From Micromonospora_G sp044901685 (GTDB lineage: Bacteria > Actinomycetota > Actinomycetes > Mycobacteriales > Micromonosporaceae): a stretch of DNA of 64,000 bases. Position 1 is the first letter of the stretch; every line of letters starts with the position of its first letter. The notes under the pieces are model-generated. The model was given only the letters and a program-made list of their open reading frames with translations. It was not told the DNA's origin and ran no database searches. Made by a program: the position numbers and the translations under genes. This document shows positions 46,175 to 54,625 of this stretch, one piece after another. The DNA lies in the NCBI RefSeq assembly GCF_044901685.1, contig NZ_JBJDPS010000004.1, positions 310,001 through 374,000 on the forward strand, read 5' to 3'.

Positions 46175-46203
46175 TTGACATAACTATAACTCTCTAGTAG
46201 AGG
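46175..46203 (+). promoter_or_regulatory. Candidate ftsZ promoter
   Basis: A perfect TTGACA (46175-46180), 17 bp, then TAGAGG (46198-46203), within the most AT-rich tract of the cluster (46175-46201), about 106 bp before the ftsZ ATG. The direct repeat ataactataact lies in the spacer and might bind a regulator. ftsZ genes usually have their own promoters. Confidence 0.65.
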
Positions 46204-46308
46204 GTGAGGGTTTCCTTCGCCCGCTCGTACCGGGAGTGGACGTCGACCATGGTCCGGCCGGGCCACGCGACGGGTCGGCGCCCGCCAATCTCGAAGGGAA
46301 GGACCCCG

Positions 46309-47433
46309 ATGACACCTCCGCACAACTACCTGGCGGTCATCAAGGTCGTCGGCATCGGTGGCGGCGGCGTCAACGCCGTCAACCGGATGATCGAGGTTGG
46401 ACTCAAGGGCGTCGAGTTCATCGCGATCAACACCGACGCCCAGGCGCTGCTGATGAGCGACGCCGACGTGAAGCTGGACGTGGGTCGCGAGCTGACCCGG
46501 GGGCTGGGGGCCGGGGCGAACCCGGACGTCGGCAAGAACGCCGCCGAGGACCACCGGGACGAGATCGAGGAGGTGCTCAAGGGCGCCGACATGGTTTTTG
46601 TCACCTGTGGCGAGGGCGGCGGTACGGGCACCGGCGGTGCCCCGGTGGTGGCGAACATCGCCCGCAAGCTGGGCGCCCTGACCATCGGTGTGGTCACCCG
46701 CCCGTTCTCGTTCGAGGGCAAGCGCCGGCAGGTGCAGGCCGAGGCGGGAATAGAGGAACTGCGCAACCAGTGCGACACCCTGATCGTGATCCCGAACGAC
46801 CGGCTGCTCGCCCTCGGTGACCGGGGGATCAGCATGATGGACGCCTTCCGGCAGGCCGACCAGGTGCTGCTCTCCGGTGTCCAGGGCATCACCGACCTGA
46901 TCACCACCCCGGGTCTGATCAACCTCGACTTCGCCGACGTCAAGAGCGTGATGAGCGGCGCCGGCAGCGCGCTGATGGGCATCGGCAGCGCGCGCGGCGA
47001 CAACCGGGCCGTGGAGGCCGCCGAGGCGGCCATCTCCAGCCCGCTGCTGGAGCAGAGCATGGACGGCGCGCGCGGCGTGCTGCTCTCCATCGCGGGCGGG
47101 TCCGACCTGGGCCTGTTCGAGATCAACGACGCCGCCCAACTGGTCACCGACGCGGCGCACCCGGACGCCAACATCATCTTCGGCGCGGTGATCGACGACG
47201 CGCTCGGCGACGAGGTGCGGGTGACCGTGATCGCGGCCGGCTTCGACGGGGGCACTCCGTCGTACAAGGCGGCCGAGGCGCCGCGCAAGGCGGTGCCGCC
47301 CCAGCCGCAGCCCGCCACGGCACACGGTTCGGGCCCGACCGCCCCGAACACGCCGACCACGCCCACCCAGTCGCCCCGTCGGGTTCTCTTCGACGACGTG
47401 GACGTACCGGACTTCCTCAAGAACGGCTCCTGA
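46309..47433 (+). CDS. ftsZ: FtsZ, tubulin-like division GTPase
   Basis: A 374-residue GTPase forming the Z ring. VVGIGGGGVNAVNRMI starts the nucleotide-binding domain, the tubulin signature GGGTGTG is at residues 103-109, and the T7 loop is NLDFADVKSVM. A Pro/Thr-rich linker (residues 325-358) leads to the C-terminal peptide DDVDVPDFLKN, which binds SepF and other partners. The ATG at 46309 has a GAAGGGAAGGA site; the open frame upstream has no FtsZ sequence. Confidence 0.97.
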   Translation: MTPPHNYLAVIKVVGIGGGGVNAVNRMIEVGLKGVEFIAINTDAQALLMSDADVKLDVGRELTRGLGAGANPDVGKNAAEDHRDEIEEVLKGADMVFVTCGEGGGTGTGGAPVVANIARKLGALTIGVVTRPFSFEGKRRQVQAEAGIEELRNQCDTLIVIPNDRLLALGDRGISMMDAFRQADQVLLSGVQGITDLITTPGLINLDFADVKSVMSGAGSALMGIGSARGDNRAVEAAEAAISSPLLEQSMDGARGVLLSIAGGSDLGLFEINDAAQLVTDAAHPDANIIFGAVIDDALGDEVRVTVIAAGFDGGTPSYKAAEAPRKAVPPQPQPATAHGSGPTAPNTPTTPTQSPRRVLFDDVDVPDFLKNGS

Positions 47434-47440
47434 GCCGGCG

Positions 47441-48190
47441 GTGACGGACGTACCAGCAGGCGCGGTGCCGCTCGACCGCCGCGCGCAGCTCGCGGCCGGG
47501 CTGGCCCGGACCCGGGAGCGGATCGCCCGTGCCGCCGAGGCCGTCGGGCGATCGCCGGACGCGGTGACCATGATCGCGGTGACCAAGACCTACCCGGCCA
47601 GTGACGTGTTGTTGCTGGCCGGGCTCGGTGTGCGGGAGATGGGGGAGAACCGGGACCAGGAGGCGGCGCCGAAGGCAGTCGAGGTGGCGGCGGGCGGCGC
47701 GGACGTACGGTGGCACTTCGTCGGCCAGTTGCAGCGCAACAAGGCCCGCTCGGTGGTCGGGTACGCCGACCTGGTCCATTCGGTGGACAGCGTACGGCTG
47801 GCGGGCGCGCTGGCCGGCGCGGCGACACGCGAGCGGGACCGACCGCTGTCGGTGTTGGTCCAGCTCAGCGTGGACGGGGACGCGGACCGGGGCGGGGCAC
47901 TGGCCGGCAGCGCCGACGCGGACCGGGGGCTGGACCAGGTGGCTGCCGCGATCGCCGGGCAGGACGCGTTGCGGCTGGCCGGGCTGATGGCCGTGGCGCC
48001 GCTGGGCTGGGAGCCGGAGCGCGCCTTCGCGCGGCTGGCCGAGGTGGCACAGCGGCTGCGGGTCGACCATCCCGGGGCACGACTGCTCTCCGCCGGCATG
48101 AGTGGTGACCTGGAGGCGGCAATCGCTTACGGCGCGACACATGTGCGCGTCGGCAGCGCGTTGCTCGGAATGCGTTCCACGCTGCGGTAG
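47441..48190 (+). CDS. yggS: YggS/YlmE-family pyridoxal-phosphate homeostasis protein
   Basis: A 249-residue PLP-binding protein. The PLP lysine is in MIAVTKTYPASDVLLL; GENRDQEAAPKA, WHFVGQLQRNKA, and SAGMSGDLEAAIAYGATHVRVGSALLG are family signatures. It keeps PLP and amino-acid pools in balance. It follows ftsZ by 7 bp. The laccase-domain gene (pgeF/ylmD) that often lies between ftsZ and this gene in other Gram-positives is absent. Confidence 0.92.
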   Translation: MTDVPAGAVPLDRRAQLAAGLARTRERIARAAEAVGRSPDAVTMIAVTKTYPASDVLLLAGLGVREMGENRDQEAAPKAVEVAAGGADVRWHFVGQLQRNKARSVVGYADLVHSVDSVRLAGALAGAATRERDRPLSVLVQLSVDGDADRGGALAGSADADRGLDQVAAAIAGQDALRLAGLMAVAPLGWEPERAFARLAEVAQRLRVDHPGARLLSAGMSGDLEAAIAYGATHVRVGSALLGMRSTLR

Positions 48191-48306
48191 CCTGGCAACG
48201 GACACCAAACTACAACAGTGTTGTTTGAGGCGTACTCACCGCCATCGGGGGGTAGGGGGGACGACCGGGACACCGGCCGTCGGCGAGCGGGTCTCGAACC
48301 TGTGGG

Positions 48307-48329
48307 CACTGCAGTGTTCACGCGCGTGA
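48307..48329. promoter_or_regulatory. Two adjacent perfect palindromes upstream of sepF
   Basis: CACTGCAGTG (48307-48316) and TCACGCGCGTGA (48318-48329) are perfect palindromes separated by one base, 53 bp before the sepF ATG. The second resembles a BldD-type site (TnACnC-W-GnGTnA) lacking the central base. They could be operators. A weaker palindrome acaaca-g-tgttgt lies at 48212-48224. Confidence 0.4.
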
Positions 48330-48381
48330 CAGTGGCATGGGCACGGGGGGCGTGTCGCACGGCGGACGGAGGGGCGCGGCG

Positions 48382-49092
48382 ATGGGTGCACTGCGCAAGG
48401 CGGGGGTCTGGCTCGGACTGGTCGAAGAGGACGACGAGCGAGCCTACGACGACGGCTACGAGAAGGCCGGTTACCGTGGCGACTCGCGTTACCGGCAGAG
48501 CCGGTACGCCGAGGAGTTCGCCGACGAGGACGACGAGCCGGACGAGCCACCGGCGGTGCCACGCGCCCGGTCCACCGACCGGAGCCGGCTGAGCGAGCGC
48601 AGCAGCACCCGGGCGAGCGAGCACGACCGTACGGACAGTGACCGTCCGGAGCGGACCGAACGTCCGGAGCGGACCGAACGCTCCAGTGTCAGGTCCATCA
48701 CCCGGCCCACCGCGCCGGAGCCGTCGTCCGCGCTCACCTACCACACCCGCGACAATCTGGCGCTCGCGCCGCAGGTGCAGTTGCGGGAACGGTCGGTGCC
48801 GGACGAGGACCAGCGGTACCAGATCACCACGCTGCATCCGACCACCTACCGTGAGGCACGAACGATCGGGGAGCACTTCCGCGACGGCGTACCTGTGATC
48901 ATCAACCTCACCGAGATGGATGAGGCCGATGCCCGCCGATTGGTCGATTTCGCGGCCGGGTTGGCCTTCGGGCTGCGCGGTACGATCGAGCGCGTGACCA
49001 ACCGGGTGTTCCTACTCTCACCGGCCAATGTCCAGGTCACCGCGGAGGACAAGGCCAAGATCGCTGAGGGTGGGTTTTTCAGCCTGAGTTAG
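48382..49092 (+). CDS. sepF: SepF, Z-ring membrane anchor
   Basis: A 236-residue protein with an N-terminal amphipathic segment (MGALRKAGVWLGLVEEDDE) that binds membrane, a long charged disordered linker (about residues 20-140, with tandem RPERTE repeats), and the C-terminal SepF domain (YREARTIGEHFRDGVPVIINLTEMDEADARRLVDFAAGLAFGLRGTIERV). It tethers FtsZ to the membrane and is the main FtsZ anchor in actinobacteria, which lack FtsA. The ATG at 48382 follows GGAGGGG. Confidence 0.93.
   Translation: MGALRKAGVWLGLVEEDDERAYDDGYEKAGYRGDSRYRQSRYAEEFADEDDEPDEPPAVPRARSTDRSRLSERSSTRASEHDRTDSDRPERTERPERTERSSVRSITRPTAPEPSSALTYHTRDNLALAPQVQLRERSVPDEDQRYQITTLHPTTYREARTIGEHFRDGVPVIINLTEMDEADARRLVDFAAGLAFGLRGTIERVTNRVFLLSPANVQVTAEDKAKIAEGGFFSLS
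48643..48678 (+). repeat. Exact 18-bp tandem duplication in the SepF linker
   Basis: Two identical 18-bp units adjoin at 48643-48660 and 48661-48678, encoding Arg-Pro-Glu-Arg-Thr-Glu twice in the disordered linker. Frame kept. Confidence 0.85.
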
Positions 49093-49116
49093 CCCGACCG
49101 AGGGATCTCGCCTGCC

Positions 49117-49416
49117 GTGTCTTCGATCCTGTTCCAAGTCCTGTACCTGATCCTCTACGTCTTTTTGCTGGTTCTTTTGGCCCGATTTGTCCTAGGCGCC
49201 GTGCTCCAGTACGGACGTCGCTGGCAGCCGGGTCGTGGAGCGTCGGCAGGACTCGAAACGGTGTGGAGCGTCACTGATCCGCCCCTCAAGGCGTTGAGGC
49301 GTGTGATCCCACCGTTGCGAATTGGTACCGTGAGCATCGACCTGGCCTCCCTTGTGCTCCTGGTTATCCTGTTCGTGCTGATGGAGTTCGTGTTAAGGCC
49401 GTTGATCCACGGGTGA
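49117..49416 (+). CDS. YggT-family membrane protein
   Basis: A 99-residue protein with two membrane segments (FQVLYLILYVFLLVLLARFVL and IDLASLVLLVILFVLMEFVL) around the family motif TDPPLKALRRVIPPLRIGTVSIDL. YggT genes lie between sepF and divIVA in many Gram-positives; the exact role in division is unknown. GTG start at 49117 after GAGGGATC. Confidence 0.9.
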   Translation: MSSILFQVLYLILYVFLLVLLARFVLGAVLQYGRRWQPGRGASAGLETVWSVTDPPLKALRRVIPPLRIGTVSIDLASLVLLVILFVLMEFVLRPLIHG

Positions 49417-49468
49417 ACAGCCTGGTGACCAGCGCGCTACGCGGCCGCAACTGACCCGAGGAGTTTCG

Positions 49469-50272
49469 ATGCCGCTGACCCCGGCTGACGTACACAACGT
49501 CGCCTTCAAGAAGCCGCCGATCGGCAAGCGGGGGTACGACGAGGAGGAGGTCGACGCCTTCTTGGACGAGGTCGAGCGAGAGCTCGCCCGTCTGATCGAG
49601 GAGAACAACGAGCTTCGCGCCCAGGTGGAGCGCGGCGGACGTGGCGGCGCACCAGCCGGCCCGGGCGCCGACCCGCGACTGGCCGCCGAGCTGAACGATG
49701 TCAAGGCCCAGCTCGACCGGGTGCAGCGCGACAAGGCGGCGGCCGAGCAGGCCGCCCGGGCGATGCAGGCCGAGTTGGAGCAGGTGCGCTCGCAGGGTGG
49801 CCCGGTCTCGGGCGCCGACGGCGAGCAGCAGGCACTGCGGGTGCTGATGATGGCGCAGCGTACGGCCGACGACCACGTGTCCGACGCCCGCCGCGAGGCC
49901 GACAAGCTGCTCTCCGACGCGCGTTCCAAGGCCGAGGAGGTCACCCGTGAGGCGCGGGCCAAGGCCGACGCGCTCGAGCGGGACGCGCGGCAGCGGCACC
50001 AGGAGGCCATGGGCGGCCTGGACGCCAAGCGCACCGCGCTGCAGAAGCACATCGAGGAGCTCAAGCAGTTCGAGCGTGAGTACCGCACCCGGCTCAAGGC
50101 ATACCTGGAGAGCCAGTTGCGGGACCTCGACGGACGTGGACAGGGTCTCGAGGCGGAGATGACCCGGACCGACGGCAATCGGTCCGGCGGCGGATCCGCG
50201 AGCCTGGCCGCGGCCGGCTTGGCCAATTCCTACGGTGGCAGCCGGTCCGGCGCGCTTGAAGCCGGCCGCTGA
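49469..50272 (+). CDS. divIVA: DivIVA/Wag31 polar growth protein
   Basis: A 267-residue coiled-coil protein. The N-terminal lipid-binding domain is PLTPADVHNVAFKKPPIGKRGYDEEEVDAFLDEVE, followed by heptad-rich stretches (ELNDVKAQLDRVQRDKAAAEQAARAMQAEL and ADDHVSDARREADKLLSDARSKAEE) separated by a Gly-rich linker, and a disordered C-terminus. In actinobacteria it sits at hyphal or cell tips and directs polar wall growth. ATG with GAGGAG upstream. Confidence 0.95.
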   Translation: MPLTPADVHNVAFKKPPIGKRGYDEEEVDAFLDEVERELARLIEENNELRAQVERGGRGGAPAGPGADPRLAAELNDVKAQLDRVQRDKAAAEQAARAMQAELEQVRSQGGPVSGADGEQQALRVLMMAQRTADDHVSDARREADKLLSDARSKAEEVTREARAKADALERDARQRHQEAMGGLDAKRTALQKHIEELKQFEREYRTRLKAYLESQLRDLDGRGQGLEAEMTRTDGNRSGGGSASLAAAGLANSYGGSRSGALEAGR

Positions 50273-50339
50273 TCCGCTCGCACCGGTTCGGCCCGCACGA
50301 CACGACAACAGCTGGAAACGAAGCGGCGAGGGGTGAGCC

Positions 50340-51071
50340 GTGATAGTCGGAAGTCTCCTGCTCATCCTCGTCGCGGTCGCGCTGCTCGTGCTCGGGCTGG
50401 CCAACGGTTCGAGCGTGCTGCTGGTCGCCTCCATCGCGGCGAGCCTGCTGGCTGCCGTCGCGCTGGTGGTGGGCGCCCGCCAGGCGGCCGCTACCCGCGC
50501 TGGGGCTGGTGATTCCGACGAGGAGTCACTCCCGCGGTCCGGTGGCGAGGGTGTCGGTGATCCGCACCCTCGCCGGTCCGCGACCGTCGCCGGGCAACGG
50601 CGGTGGGACGAAGAAGTTGATCCCGACGACCTGGCGACCGGATTCGGTCAGCCGGGTCACGACGCGCCGGTCGAGGTGCTGGTCCCCCACCAGGGCGGCT
50701 ACCAGCACGGTCGCCCGGATCCGATGAGCACCGACGACCGAGGCCGGCGGCAACCGGCCGAGGCAGCGGAGCTGATCGACCGGGCGGCGCGTCGGCCCGA
50801 GGACCGTACCGGGGCGACCAACGAGGACCCGTACCCGGACGAGCCGGCGGAACAGCGCGTCGCGCCGGCCGACGCGGCCAGGATCGCCCGGATGGTCGAC
50901 GACGTGCTGGTGGTCGACGGCCGCCCGCGCTACCACCTGGTCGACTGCCCCCACCTGCGGGATCGGGAGACCGAACCCCTGCCGGTCGGCGAGGCGGTGG
51001 AACTCGGCTTCACGCCGTGTGCCGTCTGCGAACCGGACACCGTGCTGCTGGCCGACTCCCACCGCGGTTGA
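50340..51071 (+). CDS. Membrane protein with C-terminal Cys/His metal-binding motif
   Basis: A 243-residue protein with two membrane helices at the N-terminus (VGSLLLILVAVALLVLGLAN and VLLVASIAASLLAAVALVVGA), a long acidic disordered region, and a C-terminal module YHLVDCPHLRDRE ... FTPCAVCEPD. The CPH plus CxxC arrangement resembles Ada-like or nuclease-associated zinc knuckles, so metal binding is likely. Its place after divIVA suggests a link to polar growth, but I do not recognise a function. GTG start after GGGGTGAG. Confidence 0.7.
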   Translation: MIVGSLLLILVAVALLVLGLANGSSVLLVASIAASLLAAVALVVGARQAAATRAGAGDSDEESLPRSGGEGVGDPHPRRSATVAGQRRWDEEVDPDDLATGFGQPGHDAPVEVLVPHQGGYQHGRPDPMSTDDRGRRQPAEAAELIDRAARRPEDRTGATNEDPYPDEPAEQRVAPADAARIARMVDDVLVVDGRPRYHLVDCPHLRDRETEPLPVGEAVELGFTPCAVCEPDTVLLADSHRG

Positions 51072-51403
51072 GTCGCGCGGCTGTGCCGACCGGAGGCGCC
51101 ACCCCGCCCGACGCCGTGACCGTCGCGGTTCGGGTCCGGCCGGGATCCGCACGGGTCCGCGTCGGCGGCTGCTTTCCCGGCCCGTACGGCTCGGCCCTGG
51201 TCGTCGCCGTCAACCCGCCGGCGGTCGACGGTCGGGCGACCGAGGCCGCCCGGGTGGCACTGGCCCGCGCGTTGGAGGTCCGTCCCGGCGCGGTGACGCT
51301 GCGCGCTGGCGCGGCCAGTCGCGACAAGCTCTTCCTGGTCGACGGTCCGGCCGGCGAAATCGACGCCCGGCTGCGCCGGCTGCGTGACGGATCCGGCGGG
51401 TGA
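51068..51403 (+). CDS. DUF167 (YggU-family) protein
   Basis: About 111 residues. The DUF167 core is AVTVAVRVRPGSARVRVGG, ALVVAVNPPAVDGRATEAARVALARAL and VTLRAGAASRDKLFLVDG. Function unknown. The TTG at 51068 overlaps the previous stop (TTGA), suggesting coupling; GTG 51083 is an alternative start. The 3' end is followed within 25 bases by the antiporter gene. Confidence 0.8.
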   Translation: MSRAAVPTGGATPPDAVTVAVRVRPGSARVRVGGCFPGPYGSALVVAVNPPAVDGRATEAARVALARALEVRPGAVTLRAGAASRDKLFLVDGPAGEIDARLRRLRDGSGG

Positions 51404-51425
51404 GGACCCCGCACCCGGGGCGCGC

Positions 51426-52928
51426 ATGACCCACGGCCTCGATGTCGCACTCCTGGTCGGTGCGGCGGTACTGCTGGTCGCCGTCGGCGCGGTCCGGCTC
51501 TCCACCCGGTTCGGTGTGCCCAGTCTCCTGGTCTACCTCGCCATCGGGGTGGGGATCGGCGAGTCCGGCCTCGGCATCCGGTTCGACGACGCCGAGCTGA
51601 CCCGGGTCCTCGGCTTCTGCGCCCTGATCGTGATCATCGCCGAGGGCGGACTGACCGCCCGGTGGAGCACGCTGCGTCCGGTGCTCGGGCTCTCGCTGAC
51701 CCTCTCCACGATCGGCGTGGTGGTCAGCATCGCCGTGGTCGGGGTGGTGGTCCACCTCCTGCTCGGGTTGGACTGGCGACTCGCACTGCTCTACGGCGCG
51801 GTGCTCTCCTCGACCGACGCGGCGGCCGTCTTCGCCACCCTGCGCCGGCTGCGGCTGCCGCCCCGGCTGGTCGCCACCGTCGAGGCCGAGTCGGGGATGA
51901 ACGACGCCCCGGTGGTGCTGCTGGTCGTCCTGCTCGCCACCCCGGCGCTCGGCGCGCACCCGTGGTGGCAGGAGGTGCTCCTGGTCGGCTACGAGCTGCT
52001 GGCCGGCGTGGCGACCGGGATCGGCGTGGGGGTCGGCGGGCGCTGGGCGCTGCGCCGTGCGGCGTTGCCCTCCTCCGGGCTCTATCCGATCGCCGCGGTC
52101 GGGCTGACCGTGCTGGCGTACGGCGCCGGCACGCTGCTGCACGCCTCCGGCTTCATCGCCGTGTACGTCTCCGGGGTGGTGCTGGGCAACGCCCGGCTAC
52201 CGCACCGTCAGGCGATCCTCGGTTTTGCCGACGGCCTCGCCTGGCTGGCCCAGATCGGCCTGTTCGTCCTGCTCGGCCTGCTGGTCTCGCCCAGCCGGCT
52301 GGACAACGCCCTGCTGCCGGCGGTGGTGGCCGGGCTGGCACTGGTCCTGCTGGCCCGACCGCTCTCCGTGGCGGTCTCCGCGTTCCCGTTCGCCACCCGG
52401 CTACGGGACCAGGTCTTCCTCTCCTGGGCGGGGCTGCGCGGGGCGGTCCCGATCGTGCTGGCCACCATCCCGCTCTCCGAGCGGATGCCCGGCGCCGATC
52501 GGCTCTTCGACGCGGTGTTCGTCCTGGTGGTCATCTTCACCGTGGTGCAGACCTCGACGCTGGCCCCGGTGGCCCGCTGGCTCGGTGTGGTGGCACCGGC
52601 CGAGGTCGCCGAGCTGCGGGTGGAGACGGCGCCGCTGGAGCAGATGGGCGCCGACCTGCTCCAGCTCGAAATACCGTCGGGTTCCCGACTCGCCGGGGTG
52701 CACGTCGACGAGCTCCGGCTGCCGGTCGGGGCCGCGATCACCCTGGTGCTGCGCGACGGCACCGGCTTCGTACCCGCGCCGGACACCCGGCTGAAGGTCG
52801 GCGACAGCCTGCTCGTGGTCGCCACCGAGCAGGTTCGGGACGCGGCCGAGAGTCGCCTCCGGGCGGTCAGCCGGCGGGGCCGATTGGCCCGCTGGTTCGG
52901 GGAAAGCGGGGACGATCGCGAGGGATGA
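51426..52928 (+). CDS. Cation/proton antiporter with C-terminal RCK-type domain
   Basis: A 500-residue protein with about twelve membrane helices of the Na+/H+ or K+/H+ exchanger (CPA) type, including the ion-binding region VLSSTDAAAVF and VEAESGMNDAPVVLLVVLLA and the conserved SWAGLRGAVPIVLATIPL. A soluble C-terminus from about residue 395 (LEQMGADLLQLEIPSGSRLAGVHVDELRLPVGAAITLVLRDG) is a TrkA-C/RCK domain that gates by ligand. This architecture matches the NhaP2/CvrA-type K+/H+ antiporters. ATG at 51426 preferred; GTG 51384 would add 14 polar residues. Confidence 0.88.
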   Translation: MTHGLDVALLVGAAVLLVAVGAVRLSTRFGVPSLLVYLAIGVGIGESGLGIRFDDAELTRVLGFCALIVIIAEGGLTARWSTLRPVLGLSLTLSTIGVVVSIAVVGVVVHLLLGLDWRLALLYGAVLSSTDAAAVFATLRRLRLPPRLVATVEAESGMNDAPVVLLVVLLATPALGAHPWWQEVLLVGYELLAGVATGIGVGVGGRWALRRAALPSSGLYPIAAVGLTVLAYGAGTLLHASGFIAVYVSGVVLGNARLPHRQAILGFADGLAWLAQIGLFVLLGLLVSPSRLDNALLPAVVAGLALVLLARPLSVAVSAFPFATRLRDQVFLSWAGLRGAVPIVLATIPLSERMPGADRLFDAVFVLVVIFTVVQTSTLAPVARWLGVVAPAEVAELRVETAPLEQMGADLLQLEIPSGSRLAGVHVDELRLPVGAAITLVLRDGTGFVPAPDTRLKVGDSLLVVATEQVRDAAESRLRAVSRRGRLARWFGESGDDREG

Positions 52929-52997
52929 TCTGCTAGGTTCTTTTTGCCCGGATTAGGGATTAGTCCGGGGTGAAATGCGTGACATCGGTGCGGCGTG

Positions 52998-53026
52998 TTG
53001 TCGGACGCGTGTACGTTCCGTATTCT
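52998..53026 (+). promoter_or_regulatory. Candidate promoter of the TraR/DksA unit
   Basis: TTGTCG (52998-53003) and TATTCT (53021-53026) are separated by 17 bp in a relatively AT-rich stretch. Initiation near 53033 would transcribe the low-complexity frame at 53087 and the TraR/DksA gene. Confidence 0.5.
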
Positions 53027-53086
53027 TGCCAACCTCCGGAGTGCGCGGCGGCCCGCCGCGCGCCCGTTTTGCAACTGGGGGGCGCA

Positions 53087-53464
53087 ATGGCCGAGCGGGC
53101 GCAAACCGCGGGCGGGGCGGCCCCGGATCCAGCGTCGTCGTCGGAGACCGACGACGGGCGGACCACGGGTACACCCGCGCCGGAGGCGGCGGAAGCCAAA
53201 CCGGAAGCGGCGGAAGCCAAACCGGAAGGCCGGGGGGACGGCCGGCCGCCGTCGGTCACACCCGTGACCCCGCCGAGTCCGGCCACGCTGGCGAAGTGGG
53301 CGATGGCTCGACGGGCGCCGGGCACGCGGGGGGCGGACGCCGGCACGGTGCCCGCGAACGGCGCGGCCGGGTCCAGCCTCCGTGTCGCGGATCAGATCCT
53401 TCCAGGCACCGCCGATCGCCGCGGGGAACGCGGCCGAGGGAGCGACGATGGCGAAGCCAGCTGA
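53087..53464 (+). CDS. Low-complexity hypothetical protein upstream of the TraR/DksA gene
   Basis: A 125-residue frame with a plausible start (ATG after CTGGGGGGC) behind a good promoter. It is Ala/Pro/Glu/Gly-rich with a tandem AAEAKPE repeat encoded by an exact 21-bp duplication (53186-53206, 53207-53227), followed by SPATLAKWAMARRAPG. I do not recognise it. It overlaps the TraR/DksA start by 17 bp in another frame. It may be a real disordered protein, a coupling leader, or part of a longer regulator split by a frameshift. Confidence 0.4.
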   Translation: MAERAQTAGGAAPDPASSSETDDGRTTGTPAPEAAEAKPEAAEAKPEGRGDGRPPSVTPVTPPSPATLAKWAMARRAPGTRGADAGTVPANGAAGSSLRVADQILPGTADRRGERGRGSDDGEAS

Positions 53465-53870
53465 CACCAAGACCGCCGCGGGCCGCAAGCCCGCGGAGAG
53501 GGCCACCCGCAGCGTCGCGGAGACCGAGAAGATCCGTGCGGCCCTGGCGGCCCGGCGGGACGACTTGCGCGCCGAGTACGATCAGACGCTGAGCGAGATC
53601 ACCGAACTCCAGCGCGACCGCCTGACCGACTCGGCCGGGGACGACCAGGCCGACACCGGGACCAAGACGTTCGAGCGGGAGCAGGAGATCTCTCTCGCGA
53701 ACAGCATCCTGGAGCGGATCACGCAGGTGGAACGGGCGCTGGAGCGGCTCGACGAGGGCGGCTACGGCTGGTGCGAGAAGTGCGGCAACCCGATCCCGGT
53801 GGAGCGGCTCGCCGCGTTCCCGTCCGCCACCCTGTGCGTCTCGTGCAAGCAGTTGGAGGAGCGGCGCTGA
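53448..53870 (+). CDS. TraR/DksA-family C4 zinc-finger protein
   Basis: A 140-residue protein with an alpha-helical hairpin (EKIRAALAARRDDLRAEYDQTLSEITELQRDRL) and a C-terminal four-cysteine zinc finger, GYGWCEKCGNPIPVERLAAFPSATLCVSCKQLEE. Family members bind RNA polymerase through the secondary channel. The acidic tip residues expected for a DksA-like coiled coil cannot be confirmed here. ATG at 53448 follows GAGGGAG. It precedes lspA. Confidence 0.88.
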   Translation: MAKPADTKTAAGRKPAERATRSVAETEKIRAALAARRDDLRAEYDQTLSEITELQRDRLTDSAGDDQADTGTKTFEREQEISLANSILERITQVERALERLDEGGYGWCEKCGNPIPVERLAAFPSATLCVSCKQLEERR

Positions 53871-53974
53871 GCGACCGGCTCGGAGTGGCCCGGGGCGGGA
53901 CCCCGGGCGCTCCGGCCAAGCGGCTGCGTCGCCACTGGTGAAGGGCAGTACCGCTGAACGTCGATGGGGAGCAG

Positions 53975-54625
53975 ATGACCGCAGTACGGCCCGCCGGGCC
54001 CGACACCGCCGAGCCGAAGGCGGGTGTGGGCCGTCGGCGGGCGATCACCATCCTCGTGGCGACCGCGTCGCTGGTCCTGCTCGCCGACATCGGCACCAAA
54101 CAGCTCGCCCTGTCGAACCTCGACCCGGGTGACCCGGTGCGCCTGCTCGGTGGCACGGTCTACCTCACGCTGATCCGCAACAGCGGGGCGGCGTTCGGCC
54201 TCGGCTCCGACTACACCTGGGTCTTCCCGCTGGTCACCGTCGGCGTGGTCGGCTGGATCAGTTGGATGGCGACCCGGCTGCGCTCGCTGCCCTGGGCCAT
54301 CTCGCTCGGGCTGGTGCTGGCCGGGGCGCTCGGCAACTTCGTCGACCGGATCTTCCGCGCCCCCGGCCCGCTGCTCGGGCACGTGGTGGACATGGTCAGC
54401 CTCTTCGACCCGTACGGGCAGACCTGGCCGATCTTCAACCTCGCCGACAGTGCGCTGGTCAGCGGCGTGATCCTGGCGATCCTGCTCGAACTGACCGGCC
54501 GGCAGCGGGACGGCACCCGGATCCGGAGCGGCTCGGCCGACGGTGGTGCCCGCACCGGCACCCCGGCGGCGTCGGGTGCCGACCCGGAGTCGGGTCCGGA
54601 CACTCGGGATCGGGACAGCGCATGA
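53975..54625 (+). CDS. lspA: LspA, lipoprotein signal peptidase II
   Basis: A 216-residue membrane aspartyl peptidase with four helices. Conserved blocks are LTLIRNSGAAFGL, LVLAGALGNFVDRIF, the first catalytic Asp in GHVVDMVSL, and the second in WPIFNLADSALVSGV. It cleaves the signal peptide of prolipoproteins after lipidation. Polar extensions at both ends; the C-terminus (about 45 residues) is unusually long and Gly/Asp-rich. Stop overlaps the rluD ATG. Confidence 0.95.
   Translation: MTAVRPAGPDTAEPKAGVGRRRAITILVATASLVLLADIGTKQLALSNLDPGDPVRLLGGTVYLTLIRNSGAAFGLGSDYTWVFPLVTVGVVGWISWMATRLRSLPWAISLGLVLAGALGNFVDRIFRAPGPLLGHVVDMVSLFDPYGQTWPIFNLADSALVSGVILAILLELTGRQRDGTRIRSGSADGGARTGTPAASGADPESGPDTRDRDSA

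Noticed and set aside
48212..48224. acaaca-g-tgttgt palindrome as a regulator site
   Set aside because: Only 6-bp arms with no extension and no recognised consensus; kept as a note under the sepF upstream region.
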